Assembly: GCA_932294295.1 (NCBI GenBank)
Contig: OW028578.1
Span: 35,875,685-35,939,684, forward strand
Length of the DNA stretch: 64,000 nucleotides
Direction: 5' to 3'
Source of the DNA: Alitta virens
Taxonomy: Eukaryota; Annelida; Polychaeta; Phyllodocida; Nereididae
A model generated the notes under the pieces. That model had not been told where the DNA came from and did no database searches. It saw only the letters and a program-made list of their open reading frames with translations. The translations under genes were made by a program, and so were the position numbers. Shown here one piece after another: positions 12,493 through 20,562 of the stretch; position 1 is the first letter of the stretch; every line of letters begins with the position of its first letter.

Positions 12493-13386
12493 TACTCCAT
12501 TCTTGATTTTCTACCCAAAATCTACTATAGCAGTAAAAACATAGAAAATAAGGAAAAAATAGGATAACGTGTGAGGATGTCTTTTATTACTAAAAGAGAA
12601 GTCCCAACAGTCAAGATCAATGATAATCACATGCATATTTGCCATCATAACTATATTGCCCAGTCAAAAACCTCATGTACCAGAAAATATTTTAAAGCAT
12701 CATGTGTCCATCTCTTTGGCTGTAGCTATTATGTGGTATGGCACTTACAAATACAATGCAAAAATTACTCAAAATGGTTTTCAAACAAACAAAAAATACG
12801 GTATTTATGATATCAGCATCTAAAATAACATTCTCTATATAAATGTAAAGAATCATTTCTGTTAACATGTATGCATAACGCACTAATTAAACAACCTTGA
12901 AGTTAATCTGAATTATCAGAGAAAACAGCTTATCTCTAAGACAACAATCTGAGAACTACATACTAGTGGAAGGAAAGGTTTCAACATTGTTAATCAGAAT
13001 AATCTGGTATGCCGCTTACTTACATTTCTCTGTACGTCCAATACCAAAAAAAGATTATTATTTAATTTAACTCATGAAGTATTTAAATCAAGTTCATGAA
13101 AACCTGTATGCAAAGCACAATCATATACAGGAAGAAGCAGGTGTGTGCATTTGCTGGTAGTCGTGGTAATTTGCATTTCCAGATGTGACTTTCAATGAAA
13201 TAAGTTTGTATTATTAAAACTGCATACCATGTTAAATAAAAAGTGCCCAATCATGTGGCATCATCTTGAGTTACATGATATTATATAATGCCCTAACAAA
13301 TTTGCTCTAGTCCACAGTCATGGAACGAACTTGCATATATATATATATATATATATATATGGTTACATTTTCAATAGTAAATATGT
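12493..13386. other. AT-rich stretch without a supported gene
   Basis: Overlapping short open frames on both strands at 12571-12883 shadow one another and lack domains. A TA dinucleotide run lies at 13337-13360. Confidence 0.5.
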
Positions 13387-13392
13387 TTTAAT
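13387..13392 (-). terminator. Possible variant poly(A) signal ATTAAA
   Basis: ATTAAA on the minus strand about 265 bp after the stop of the terminal exon at 13658-13869. It is the only near-canonical hexamer noticed downstream, but the match is weak evidence. Confidence 0.25.
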
Positions 13393-13657
13393 GACCAATG
13401 TTTCATTCTTTCTATGTAAACTTTACCAAGGAACCATTTGGCATAGTATATGCAATGCCATGTGAAAACTACAGCAACGACTGGCTGTAGCAAGGGACTC
13501 AAGCTGTAATTCACAGAGGGCATGGGGTGAATTGGTCAAGTTATTCTTCTATGGTATTGTCACATACAAATCATTGTTATATGTCATATTGGCCTCCTTT
13601 GTACATCTACCTCCCCTACAATGGTCTTTTTGACTTTATGGAATTGAATTACAACTT

Positions 13658-13869
13658 TTATGCAGTAAGTTTTTTTGCTAAAGCCAGTTGTTGCTGCACC
13701 CTTGTCCAAACAGTGTATTTTATTGACAACCAGGATTTTGCCGCCAAACATCCACATTTCTTTTGAAGTCCAATGATAGCTGCTTTTTTCGGGGGCTTTA
13801 TAGCCCTGAAACATTCTGAGACAAGGGGTTGAAGGGCCTCTTTCTCTCCAGAAGTCCATCGTTGTTTTT
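13658..13869 (-). CDS. Terminal exon of host gene, conserved RW-x-EK basic domain
   Basis: A strong acceptor on the minus strand (ATGTTTCAG) precedes a phase-1 frame of 70 codons ending in TAA at 13658. The peptide starts KQRWTSGEKEALQPLV and continues with IKPPKK, a Cys-Gly-Cys, then AKSWLSIKYTVWTRV. This follows the pattern RWT-x-EEK... PGK... C... R-x-W... IK-x-V-x-NR, which I recall as a C-terminal domain of many uncharacterised invertebrate and fish proteins, often with acidic and basic linkers upstream. Incoming phase fits the two small exons upstream (14154 and 14498). A Myb/SANT-like DNA-binding role is possible but is inference. A longer overlapping minus-strand frame at 13584-13910 is out of phase with the exon series. 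Confidence 0.6.
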
Positions 13870-14153
13870 CTGAAACATGACACAACATCTAAGAACTTGT
13901 TCATGCTCATGCGTGGCTGCTCTTCCCAACTACTTCTTATCCAATCGACACCTAGCTGCCACAGACATGGTGGAGCAAAGGAGTTGGTATATCCTCACTT
14001 TTCCAATTTCCCGAAACCATTGTGATTTTTGTTTTTTAAAGAACTCTCTGGAATGCCCACCCATCATAGTGGCTTATACAGATAATTGTATTGCTCACTC
14101 ACTAGGTTAAAATATAGAAATATAACTGGCTTAAATTTTTCTTGATCACTCAC

Positions 14154-14201
14154 CTTTCTTAAGCGCACCAGCATTCTTAACCTTTGGCTCCAGACTTTCC
14201 C
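14154..14201 (-). CDS. 48-bp symmetric linker exon of host gene
   Basis: Flanked on the minus strand by acceptor CATTCAACAG and donor GTGAGTGATC. It reads ESLEPKVKNAGALKK with two leading bases and one trailing base, so it is phase 1-1 and can be skipped without a frameshift. It is clearly related to the exon at 14498, including the flanking donor intron sequence. Confidence 0.65.
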
Positions 14202-14497
14202 CTGTTGAATGTGAAATAACAATGTGAGATACATATAATTGAAGCACTGAAATTGATCCAAGAACATTTAGCATACATATGATACATTGCATCTTAATTT
14301 AAATACCTACGCATAGTATGCTCTACCTTCAGCCAATATAACTGACATATTCACATAATCATGATAATGTAGATACAATATTTGGTAACTTGTACAGGGA
14401 ATTAACAAATTAATCATGTTACTCTCTGAATACTGGCAGTGAAAATGTGAAATTACAGAAATACAATTGGCGTAAAAGAAATTTATTGATCACTCAC

Positions 14498-14551
14498 CTT
14501 TGTTACATGCAGCACTGTTTGCCTTCTCAACCTTTGGCTTCTGACTTTTAC
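14498..14551 (-). CDS. 54-bp symmetric linker exon of host gene
   Basis: Flanked by acceptor CTCTCAACAG and donor GTGAGTGATC on the minus strand; reads KSQKPKVEKANSAACNK in phase 1-1. It shares the K/PKV core and splice-site context with the 48-bp exon, indicating exon duplication. The encoded peptide is a basic linker. Confidence 0.65.
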
Positions 14552-15288
14552 CTGTTGAGAGTAAAAATAAACGATGTGATACACATAGATGAAATACTGG
14601 AATTGAGCCATGGTCTTTGCACTCAGCATACTTATAGATGATACTTTTGAGTCCAAAAGCACATAATAAGAAAAATACTTGTGCAAAGCATGTAAAACCC
14701 TCAGTCAGCAGACATGACAGAATGAGTGTGGCTGTCAATGTGCTGACAGACGAAATCAGTCTTGAAAGCCAGATTTTTGCAATACCCTATAATGGCCTGT
14801 GTGTTAAAAACATTTGTTAGTAGATGATGAAGCACAGTAACTTGCTGATATGAATAGTGTACATTTGTTGCGACAGATAACATATCCAGACTGAGCTGCC
14901 TGTTCTCATATGTTGTGGCAGTTAAATCATTGCATTGCCATTCCTTTATTGTCTTCGAGCATTAATTGACAACTACGCCAAGACGCAACCACAATGGATG
15001 AGAAGTGGGCATCCTTCCCCAAAACAGCCAGGAATTTGGCGAAAAATAAAATATAAATATTCGTCAAACATGGTATGTTGGTTAAATTGAGTAGGAGAAT
15101 AAGTTTTGTTGAATGCCAATGCCATTTTTGATGGCATAACATGGATTTTGAAGAGTATTGCTCACCACAAATGACAAAACAAACTGCATATACCATTGTA
15201 TTGCGGACTATGTGTATACATAGTTCACATTAAAAATAAAGTATTCACAAGACTTGTAGAAATTGCAAACTCACAGCCCAATACTTAC

Positions 15289-15369
15289 TTTGTTTTGTTG
15301 AGTGCTTGCGAATAACACATGATGTGGAAACTTCCTTGGTGGAAATATTATCCTCATCGTCACCGGAAT
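15289..15369 (-). CDS. Acidic linker exon of host gene
   Basis: A donor (CAAA then GTAAGTATTG on the minus strand) is clear. With the acceptor after AAATGCAG at 15370 the exon is 81 bp in phase 1-1, matching its neighbours, and reads SGDDEDNISTKEVSTSCV followed by IRKHSTKQ. An alternative acceptor 20 bp upstream (CTTCACAG, exon to 15389) is stronger as a splice site but puts the frame out of phase with the next exon. The exon is open in the chosen frame and acidic then basic. Confidence 0.55.
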
Positions 15370-15389
15370 CTGCATTTCTGAGCCTGAAA

Positions 15390-15642
15390 CTGTGAAGTAA
15401 CACGTATCAGAATGTTTCTATCAATAGTAAATATACACCTCATGGCATCCATTTTCAAACACAAGGAATGCAATGACCTCAACAAGGGACCACCATTTTT
15501 AAGAGACATATATAGCTGCATCATTGTGAGGACACATGGAAGAAAAATAAAAAAACCATAAAAAATGTTTTTTATACCATACATTTACATACTTAAAGTA
15601 TAGTTTCAGAGGAATTTAATGTTTTCATAATTGTATGACTTA
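15390..15642. other. Host intron left of the transposon
   Basis: AT-rich; no open frame of note. Carries one copy of the TGTGAGGACAC motif near 15523. The TTA target-site duplication occupies 15640-15642. Confidence 0.6.
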
Positions 15643-15688
15643 AGCCCCGTTCCCACATAGCCGAGTTACTCGTAGTCAACTCGTAGTA
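15643..15688. repeat. Left terminal inverted repeat of Harbinger
   Basis: 46 bp identical to the reverse complement of 20563-20608. The identity resumes (ATTACGTAACAC) after an indel of about 11 bp. Confidence 0.97.
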
Positions 15689-15886
15689 TTACGTAACACG
15701 CCTCTCGGGCCCAACTCTTACTAAACTCGGCGATTACTCCTCGCACTCGAGAGATGCTCGGCGAGTAACTCCTGAGTCTCGTAGCGAACTCGTGAGATTT
15801 GGAGCCGAGTTTGCCGAGTCTCCCGAGTATGCCGTGCTGCACGGCACACTCGGCGAATTATCCAGGAGTCCAAAAACTTGGCCATG

Positions 15887-15982
15887 ACTCGCCGAGTTAC
15901 TCCTCGAACTCGCCGAGTTACTCCTCGAACTCGCCGAGTTACTCCTGGAACTCGCCGAGTTACTCGCCGAGTTACTCGGCGC
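15887..15982. repeat. Left subterminal 21-bp repeats, set 1
   Basis: Tandem 21-bp units of the form CGCCGAGTTACTCCTCGAACT containing the near-palindrome ACTCGCCGAGT. Probable binding sites for the transposase or the Myb-like partner (inference from position and periodicity). Confidence 0.85.
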
Positions 15983-16026
15983 TAATTTCACTCGTATTAC
16001 ACTCGACTGGATGTTCAGGAGTGCGA

Positions 16027-16114
16027 GGAGTAATTCGCCGAGTTGTAGGAGTAATTCGCCGAGTTGTAGGAGTAATTCGCCGAGTTGTAGGAGTAATTCG
16101 CCGAGTTGTAGGAG
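16027..16114. repeat. Left subterminal 21-bp repeats, set 2
   Basis: Four tandem 21-bp units GGAGTAATTCGCCGAGTTGTA, in opposite relative orientation of the GAGTAA element to set 1. Lies 150-240 bp upstream of the TATA box of the + strand gene. Confidence 0.9.
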
Positions 16115-16263
16115 TGCCAGAATTCAGTCGAGGGGGTTTAAAGTGTCACTCCGTGGGTTTAACCAGTGAATGATGTAGATCCAACGCGCTTGGACTAACT
16201 GCAAATGACGCAATGGTATCTGGGTTTGTTATGTCATCACAGCGGGGTACGCTCTCTAGGTAG

Positions 16264-16298
16264 TATATAAAGATTGACCAGTGATCAGGGGATCATTC
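16264..16298 (+). promoter_or_regulatory. Core promoter of the MADF/Myb-like gene
   Basis: TATATAA at 16264-16270, then GATCATTC at 16291-16298, 27 bp downstream and suited to an initiator. The 5' UTR would be about 55-60 nt. The transposase gene has the same pair of elements on the other strand. Confidence 0.7.
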
Positions 16299-16353
16299 AG
16301 CATTTTGCTAACACACATAGAAGACCAAAAGACCGCTCCAGAAATTTTTTATC

Positions 16354-18015
16354 ATGCCGATGAAAAAGACCAGGTTCGCCAAAAGGCCTGCAGTGGACAC
16401 AGAACTATCTGCTGGATCTTCTGATGACTCTGAAAACCCGACAAAGACATCGCAGAAGACTGCTCTTCCTGTGAAGAAAATGAAGAAGTCTGCTCCAAGA
16501 TCTCCTGCCAAGAGGACTGCTGCTGCAAGATCTCCTGGCAAGAAGACTGCTGCTGCTGCAAGATCTCCTGCCAAGAGGACTACTGCTGCTGCAAGATCTC
16601 CTGCCAAGAGGACTGCTGCTGCAAGATCTCCTGCCAAGAGGACTGCCAAGACGCGTCTGCCAGTGCCAGTAAGAACGTCATCAGATGCTGGCAGTAGTAA
16701 TGATGAGCCCCAGGTTGCTACTCCTGCGTCTGCTGCAGCACCTGCTACTTCTTCGCCTGCACCTGCTCCTTCGCCTGCTCCTTCGCCTGCTCCTTCGCCT
16801 GTTCCTTCGCCTGCTCCTTCGCCTGCTTCTTCGCCTGTTCCTTCGCCTGCTCCCTCGCCTGCTACTTCACCTGCTACGTCCGAAGTGCCTGCTACACTTT
16901 CCTATGTTGCCAGGAAAAAACAGGAAAAGTTGTTCCTGCCAGCCACTGATGAGCAGGATATCGCTGACTGGTTTAGAGACAATCCCATTTTTTATGACCG
17001 GACCTTGAAAGCCTACAAGGATTCAGGCAAGAAAATGGCCCTCATCAATGAGATGGCAAGCAAACTGAGTGTCCCCTGCACTGGATACCAATTGAAAACC
17101 TGGATGGAATCCATGCGGACTGTCGCAGGGAAACTAGTGCGACAGGGACCATCTGGAACTGCGAAGAGGAACCCCACAGAGAAGGAGTTGTGGATTATAT
17201 CGAATTTTGGATTCCTTGTGGACCACATTACACGTATTCCAAGTCGCCGGGGGAACACTGCCCTCCAGAAGAAAATTGGCAAGGCACGGGAGACACTTAA
17301 AAATCTCGAGGAAGAAGAAGGGAGCTCTACTCCAGCTGATGATTCCGGGCCCCAGGAAATTTCTGATCCGGACATTTCTATGGATATCCCTCCTGTCCGG
17401 CAGACGAAGGGTGGTCCATACAAGAAAAGGAAAAGGTCCACGCCACCGCAATCTGGCATAGAAAATCTTGTTAACATTGCCAGACAGTCTACTGGAGTCA
17501 TCCAGCAGACTATGCAGCAAATGGCCGTTCCTCCAAAGGATTTGAAGGAGAGGCGAATCCGGGCGATGGGGGAGTTCATTGTCATGGAATGCCTGTCCAT
17601 GGATGATGAAGCATTTGAAGACCTGCACAGCAACCTGATCCCCACACTCATGCAGCTCAAAGCGAATGCCATTAGAGCCAGGTTCCAGCTGCAGCATCAA
17701 CCCCAGCATCAACCTCAGCAATTCATGCAGCACCAGCAGCATCACCAGCAGCATCACCAGCAGCAGCACCAGCAGCAGCACCAGCAGCAGCACCAGCAGC
17801 ACCAGCAGCACCAGCAGCAGCACCAGCAGCAGCACCAGTTCTATCCTCCTTCTGGGTCCCAGCATCAGGTGCACTTCCCACCAATGATAAGTCCAGAAAA
17901 GAATTGGCCAGCGGGAACCTCAGCAATGCCTCCTTCCGGACCTCCATCCATGATTTCCGAGATTCCCACCACTTCAACTCCTGCTTTGAACATAAGCCAG
18001 TTTTTGAATGTTTGA
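16354..18015 (+). CDS. Harbinger MADF/Myb-like DNA-binding protein
   Basis: 553 codons, no intron evident. Residues ~48-98 are five repeats of the type RSPAKRTAAA, like a histone H1 tail. Residues ~133-175 are Pro-Ala-Ser repeats encoded by CCTGCTCCTTCG. Residues ~197-297 form a MADF/Myb-SANT-like domain with signature tryptophans and aromatics (DWFRDNPIFYD, AYKDSGKK, LKTWMESMRT). KKRKR near 357 is a likely nuclear signal. Residues ~446-496 are Gln/His-rich, from CAG/CAC runs. In PIF/Harbinger elements the second protein is known to bind subterminal DNA and help bring the transposase to the nucleus. Start chosen as the first ATG after the TATA/GATCATTC pair. The stop is followed 26 nt later by a histone-type stem-loop. 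Confidence 0.93.
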   Translation: MPMKKTRFAKRPAVDTELSAGSSDDSENPTKTSQKTALPVKKMKKSAPRSPAKRTAAARSPGKKTAAAARSPAKRTTAAARSPAKRTAAARSPAKRTAKTRLPVPVRTSSDAGSSNDEPQVATPASAAAPATSSPAPAPSPAPSPAPSPVPSPAPSPASSPVPSPAPSPATSPATSEVPATLSYVARKKQEKLFLPATDEQDIADWFRDNPIFYDRTLKAYKDSGKKMALINEMASKLSVPCTGYQLKTWMESMRTVAGKLVRQGPSGTAKRNPTEKELWIISNFGFLVDHITRIPSRRGNTALQKKIGKARETLKNLEEEEGSSTPADDSGPQEISDPDISMDIPPVRQTKGGPYKKRKRSTPPQSGIENLVNIARQSTGVIQQTMQQMAVPPKDLKERRIRAMGEFIVMECLSMDDEAFEDLHSNLIPTLMQLKANAIRARFQLQHQPQHQPQQFMQHQQHHQQHHQQQHQQQHQQQHQQHQQHQQQHQQQHQFYPPSGSQHQVHFPPMISPEKNWPAGTSAMPPSGPPSMISEIPTTSTPALNISQFLNV

Positions 18016-18036
18016 AGACAACAGTTTTAAAACCAT

Positions 18037-18078
18037 CCCCGGCCTTTTTCAAGGCCACCAAATCCTCCCAAAAGAGCA
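18037..18078. repeat. Left copy of 42-bp inverted repeat (shared 3' end)
   Basis: Identical over 42 bp to the reverse complement of 18745-18786, so both convergent genes carry the same sequence in the sense orientation. Weaker similarity continues downstream through GTACAC to an A-rich run. Confidence 0.93.
18041..18077 (+). terminator. Histone-type 3' end: stem-loop plus downstream element
   Basis: GGCCTTTTTCAAGGCC (18041-18056) matches every position of the metazoan histone mRNA stem-loop consensus GGYYYUHHUHARRRCC: a 6-bp stem with a UUUC loop. ACCA follows at 18057-18060, where histone cleavage is expected, then after 9 nt comes AAAAGAGC (18070-18077), like the U7 snRNA-binding downstream element. 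The stem-loop begins 26 nt after the stop codon, in the range of histone mRNAs. No AATAAA was seen between the stop and 18300. Confidence 0.85.
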
Positions 18079-18315
18079 CGCCTTGTACACATATCTGTGT
18101 ATAAACAATCAATCAAAAAAAAAAGTTCCAAAACCCTCCAAACTTTTCTCTATCTTTGTCCACGAAAGTATAATATTTTAGTCCAAAATCAATTTCTTCA
18201 CATCAAGTAACTTGTTCATATTTCCTTTTCATTACAGCACAGATATTGGTCCATTTTTTTGTAATATTTCTTTTAATAAGGGTTAATAATTTTGATGAAA
18301 GAAGACATACTTTTT

Positions 18316-18681
18316 TTGGTTCAGAAGTGCCGTAGTTGTTGGTTGTTCAGAAGTGCCATACTTTTTTTTTGTTCAGAAGTGCCGTAGTTGTGTCTTGTTC
18401 CGAAGTGCCGTATTATTTTTTTTGCTTCAGAACTGCCGTAGTTTTTTCTTGTTCAGAAGTGCTGTATTATTTTTTTTGCTTCAGAACTGCCGTAGTTTTT
18501 TCTTGTTCAGAAGTGCCGTATTATTTTTTTTGCTTCAGAACTGCCGTAGTTTTTTCTATTATACTGCAATGAAAATAATGAAAGTACGGCACTTCTGAAC
18601 AAGAAACAACTACGGCAGTTCTGAAGCAAAAAAAAGTACGGCACTTCTGAACAACCAACAACTACGGCACTTCTGAACCAA
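18316..18681. repeat. Foldback of GTTCAGAAGTGCCGTAG repeats between convergent genes
   Basis: The left part (to ~18560) is a tandem series of ~54-bp units alternating TTCAGAAGTGCCGTA and TTCAGAACTGCCGTAG with T-rich spacers. The right part (18588-18681) is the inverse. The outermost ~55 bp of the two sides pair almost perfectly, starting TTGGTTCAGAAGTGCC. It may be a separate foldback insertion or a built-in element separating the two transcription units. No clear target duplication was found. Confidence 0.85.
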
Positions 18682-18744
18682 TAAAATATTTTGTGTGGGT
18701 CAGACAGAAACTTTTTTTTTATTACACAAGAAGTGTACATGGTC

Positions 18745-18786
18745 TGCTCTTTTGGGAGGATTTGGTGGCCTTGAAAAAGGCCGGGG
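18745..18786. repeat. Right copy of 42-bp inverted repeat (shared 3' end)
   Basis: Reverse complement of 18037-18078. Lies downstream of the transposase reading frame on the minus strand. Confidence 0.93.
18746..18782 (-). terminator. Histone-type 3' end of the transposase gene
   Basis: On the minus strand GGCCTTTTTCAAGGCC (18767-18782), ACCA (18763-18766), then AAAAGAGC (18746-18753), same spacing as in the partner gene. It starts 20 nt after the TAA at 18803-18805, the apparent original stop of the transposase. An AATAAA also lies downstream on the minus strand (18718-18723) and could serve as a back-up poly(A) signal. Confidence 0.85.
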
Positions 18787-18802
18787 TTGTTTTGTGGAAT
18801 CT

Positions 18803-18952
18803 TTATACCATGTCATCTTGCCATGGCACTCTTCCTTCTTCTGAATTGACAAAGTCCACCAAGTACTGCCGTTGATTCTTGGCTGCTTCAGTCATAGAAT
18901 GCTCTCTATTTGTTGGTGGCATTTCATCGATTTCTCCAGCTGCCCTCTAAGT
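18803..18952 (-). pseudogene. Former C-terminal tail of the transposase, cut off by nonsense codons
   Basis: After the in-frame TGA at 18953-18955 the same frame holds one ACT codon, a TAG, and then 45 open codons ending in TAA at 18803. It includes EIDEMPPTNREHSMTEAAKN and later EEGRVPWQDDMV, protein-like and in the same frame. Substitution of one base in each stop would leave a continuous frame of about 441 codons. No GT donor allows the pair of stops to be spliced out. Readthrough or a functional truncated protein cannot be excluded. Confidence 0.75.
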
Positions 18953-20128
18953 TCATGGGATGATACGATGTGTGATTGGATCTTCATGGTCCAGCATGAT
19001 GTTCTGAGCAGTCGGATAAGTTATTCTCATCAGATTGTGGAGGCAGCAACATGCAATGACTATAGATTCCACTGTCTTAGTTCTTTGTGGCATGGTAGTC
19101 AGGAGACACCTGAACCTTGCTGCAAGGATCCCAAATGCGTTTTCCACAATTCTTCTTGCCCGGGAGAGGCGGTAATTGTATATCCTCTGTTCTTTGGTCA
19201 TGTTTCTGAGAGGCAGTGGCTTCATCAGCCAGGTTCTCAAGGGGAAGGCATCATCTCCGACAATGAAGTAGGGAAGAGGTCTGTGACCAGGAAGAATTGG
19301 TTCAGGTGGAGGTAATCCAATGGTCCCTTCTTCAAGTCCTTCTCTCAGGAGTGTATCATTAAAAACTCCTCCATCAGATCCAGCGCCGTTTGCTCCACAG
19401 TCTACATAGAGGAACTTGTAATCAGCATCCACAAGAGCCATGAGTACGATGGAATGGTAGCCCTTGTAATTGAAATACACTGAACCACCTTTTGGAGGAC
19501 ATTTGATGGCCACATGCTTCCCATCAATGGCTCCAATACAGTGAGGAAAGTTCCACCTTGAATAGAACAGTTTCGCAACTTCTCTCCACTCTTCTGGAGT
19601 TGTGGGGCATGCCAGGACATCTTCATTATACTCCGCAATGATGGCTTCACAGACTTCTCGAATTATGTTGCTGATGGTATTGTAAGCCACTCTGAAGCCA
19701 TACATGAGGGACCTGTAGCTGTTTCCAGTTGCCAAATAGCGGAGGGTGATGGCAAGTCTGAGTCCTGGCTCCAAAGCTTTCCTCCAGAAGGTGTCTTCTT
19801 TGGTAATCCTATGACCTATTTTGCCAAGGATCCCTTGAAACATGGCTGGTTCCATTCTCAAAAAGTTAGTATAACTAGAAGTGTCCTCTTGCATCAGTTC
19901 AGTCAGTAGACGCTCATACTGTCCCATCTGAGGTCTTCTCAGCAGCCAGGGCCTCACCCAATACCTCCTCCTCCTCTTCCTCCTCATGGCTGCTAATCTT
20001 CTTTCTTCTTTCTTCTTACTCTCCTCATCCTCAAGTAATGCTGCTGCAACAACAGCAAGTTGCAGATTCGCATGAGCAGCTAGTAGTACCAAGACTCTAT
20101 TCTGATGTTCTGTCTGATGCATGTCCAT
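18953..20128 (-). CDS. Harbinger transposase (HARBI1-like, DDE_Tnp_4 family)
   Basis: 391 codons to the first stop. N-terminus is coiled and basic (KKKEERRLAAMRRKRRRR near residues 39-55), then a helix-turn-helix-like region (~120-180: LRYLATGNSYRSLMYGF, TISNIIREV). The catalytic triad is intact: D199 in GAIDGKH, D243 in YVDCGANGAGSDGG, E329 in RRIVENAFGIL. This enzyme cuts and pastes the element at TWA targets. ATG lies in a good context (ACCATGG), about 32 nt after the GATCATTC initiator. The truncation removes about 49 C-terminal codons but not the catalytic core, so activity is plausible. The missing tail follows in the same frame at 18803-18952. Confidence 0.96.
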   Translation of the reverse strand: MDMHQTEHQNRVLVLLAAHANLQLAVVAAALLEDEESKKKEERRLAAMRRKRRRRYWVRPWLLRRPQMGQYERLLTELMQEDTSSYTNFLRMEPAMFQGILGKIGHRITKEDTFWRKALEPGLRLAITLRYLATGNSYRSLMYGFRVAYNTISNIIREVCEAIIAEYNEDVLACPTTPEEWREVAKLFYSRWNFPHCIGAIDGKHVAIKCPPKGGSVYFNYKGYHSIVLMALVDADYKFLYVDCGANGAGSDGGVFNDTLLREGLEEGTIGLPPPEPILPGHRPLPYFIVGDDAFPLRTWLMKPLPLRNMTKEQRIYNYRLSRARRIVENAFGILAARFRCLLTTMPQRTKTVESIVIACCCLHNLMRITYPTAQNIMLDHEDPITHRIIP

Positions 20129-20156
20129 GGTCCTCTCTCTTCAGCAGCTACAGACA

Positions 20157-20195
20157 GAATGATCAAGAACAGAAGATGCAGCCCCTATTTATATA
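20157..20195 (-). promoter_or_regulatory. Core promoter of the transposase gene
   Basis: On the minus strand TATATAA (20189-20195) followed 31 bp later by GATCATTC (20157-20164), the same pair as in the + strand gene of the element. Suggests co-ordinated transcription. Confidence 0.7.
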
Positions 20196-20274
20196 TTTTT
20201 GTAATTAAACACAGCTATTTGCATAATAATTTAAGTAATAACCCTGATGAGTATCATGAGTATAACTCGTCGAC

Positions 20275-20498
20275 TTTACGAGTTACTCCTGGTACTCGGC
20301 GAGTTACTCCTGGTACTCGGCGAGTTACTCCTGGTACTCGGCGAGTTACTCCTCTAACTCGCCGACACTCTCCTCGAGATCGTTCACTAATTGGCTGCAA
20401 CTCGGCGAGTCACTCCTGGTACTCGGCGAGTCGCTCGCTGAACCCGCCGAGTAACTCGGCGAGTAATTCGGCGAGTAACTCGGCGAGTCACTCCTGGT
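20275..20498. repeat. Right subterminal 21-bp repeats
   Basis: Tandem and dispersed units TGGTACTCGGCGAGTTACTCC (four in a row from ~20290), then further CTCGGCGAG sites to ~20498. Related to the left subterminal sets through the GAGTTACTC core. Confidence 0.9.
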
Positions 20499-20562
20499 CA
20501 TTTTTTCCGCAAAAATTCGTCGCCAACTCCTCGAATTTTGGGTGTTACGTAATTTTTGTTAT

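Noticed and set aside
16685..17887. Other-frame open readings over the Pro/Ala/Ser and Gln/His repeats of the MADF gene
   Set aside because: Triplet repeats open all frames at once; only the 553-codon frame has the MADF domain, promoter and 3' signals.
17723..18112. Minus-strand 129-codon frame with Ala/Gly-rich end
   Set aside because: Antisense of the CAG/CAC run; would require readthrough past the transposase 3' end.
18718..18723. AATAAA as the main 3' end signal of the transposase gene
   Set aside because: It lies in an A-rich run beyond a complete histone-type processing signal; kept only as a possible back-up.
18872..19650. Plus-strand frames of 82-147 codons opposite the transposase
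   Set aside because: Antisense shadows of the transposase with no domain.
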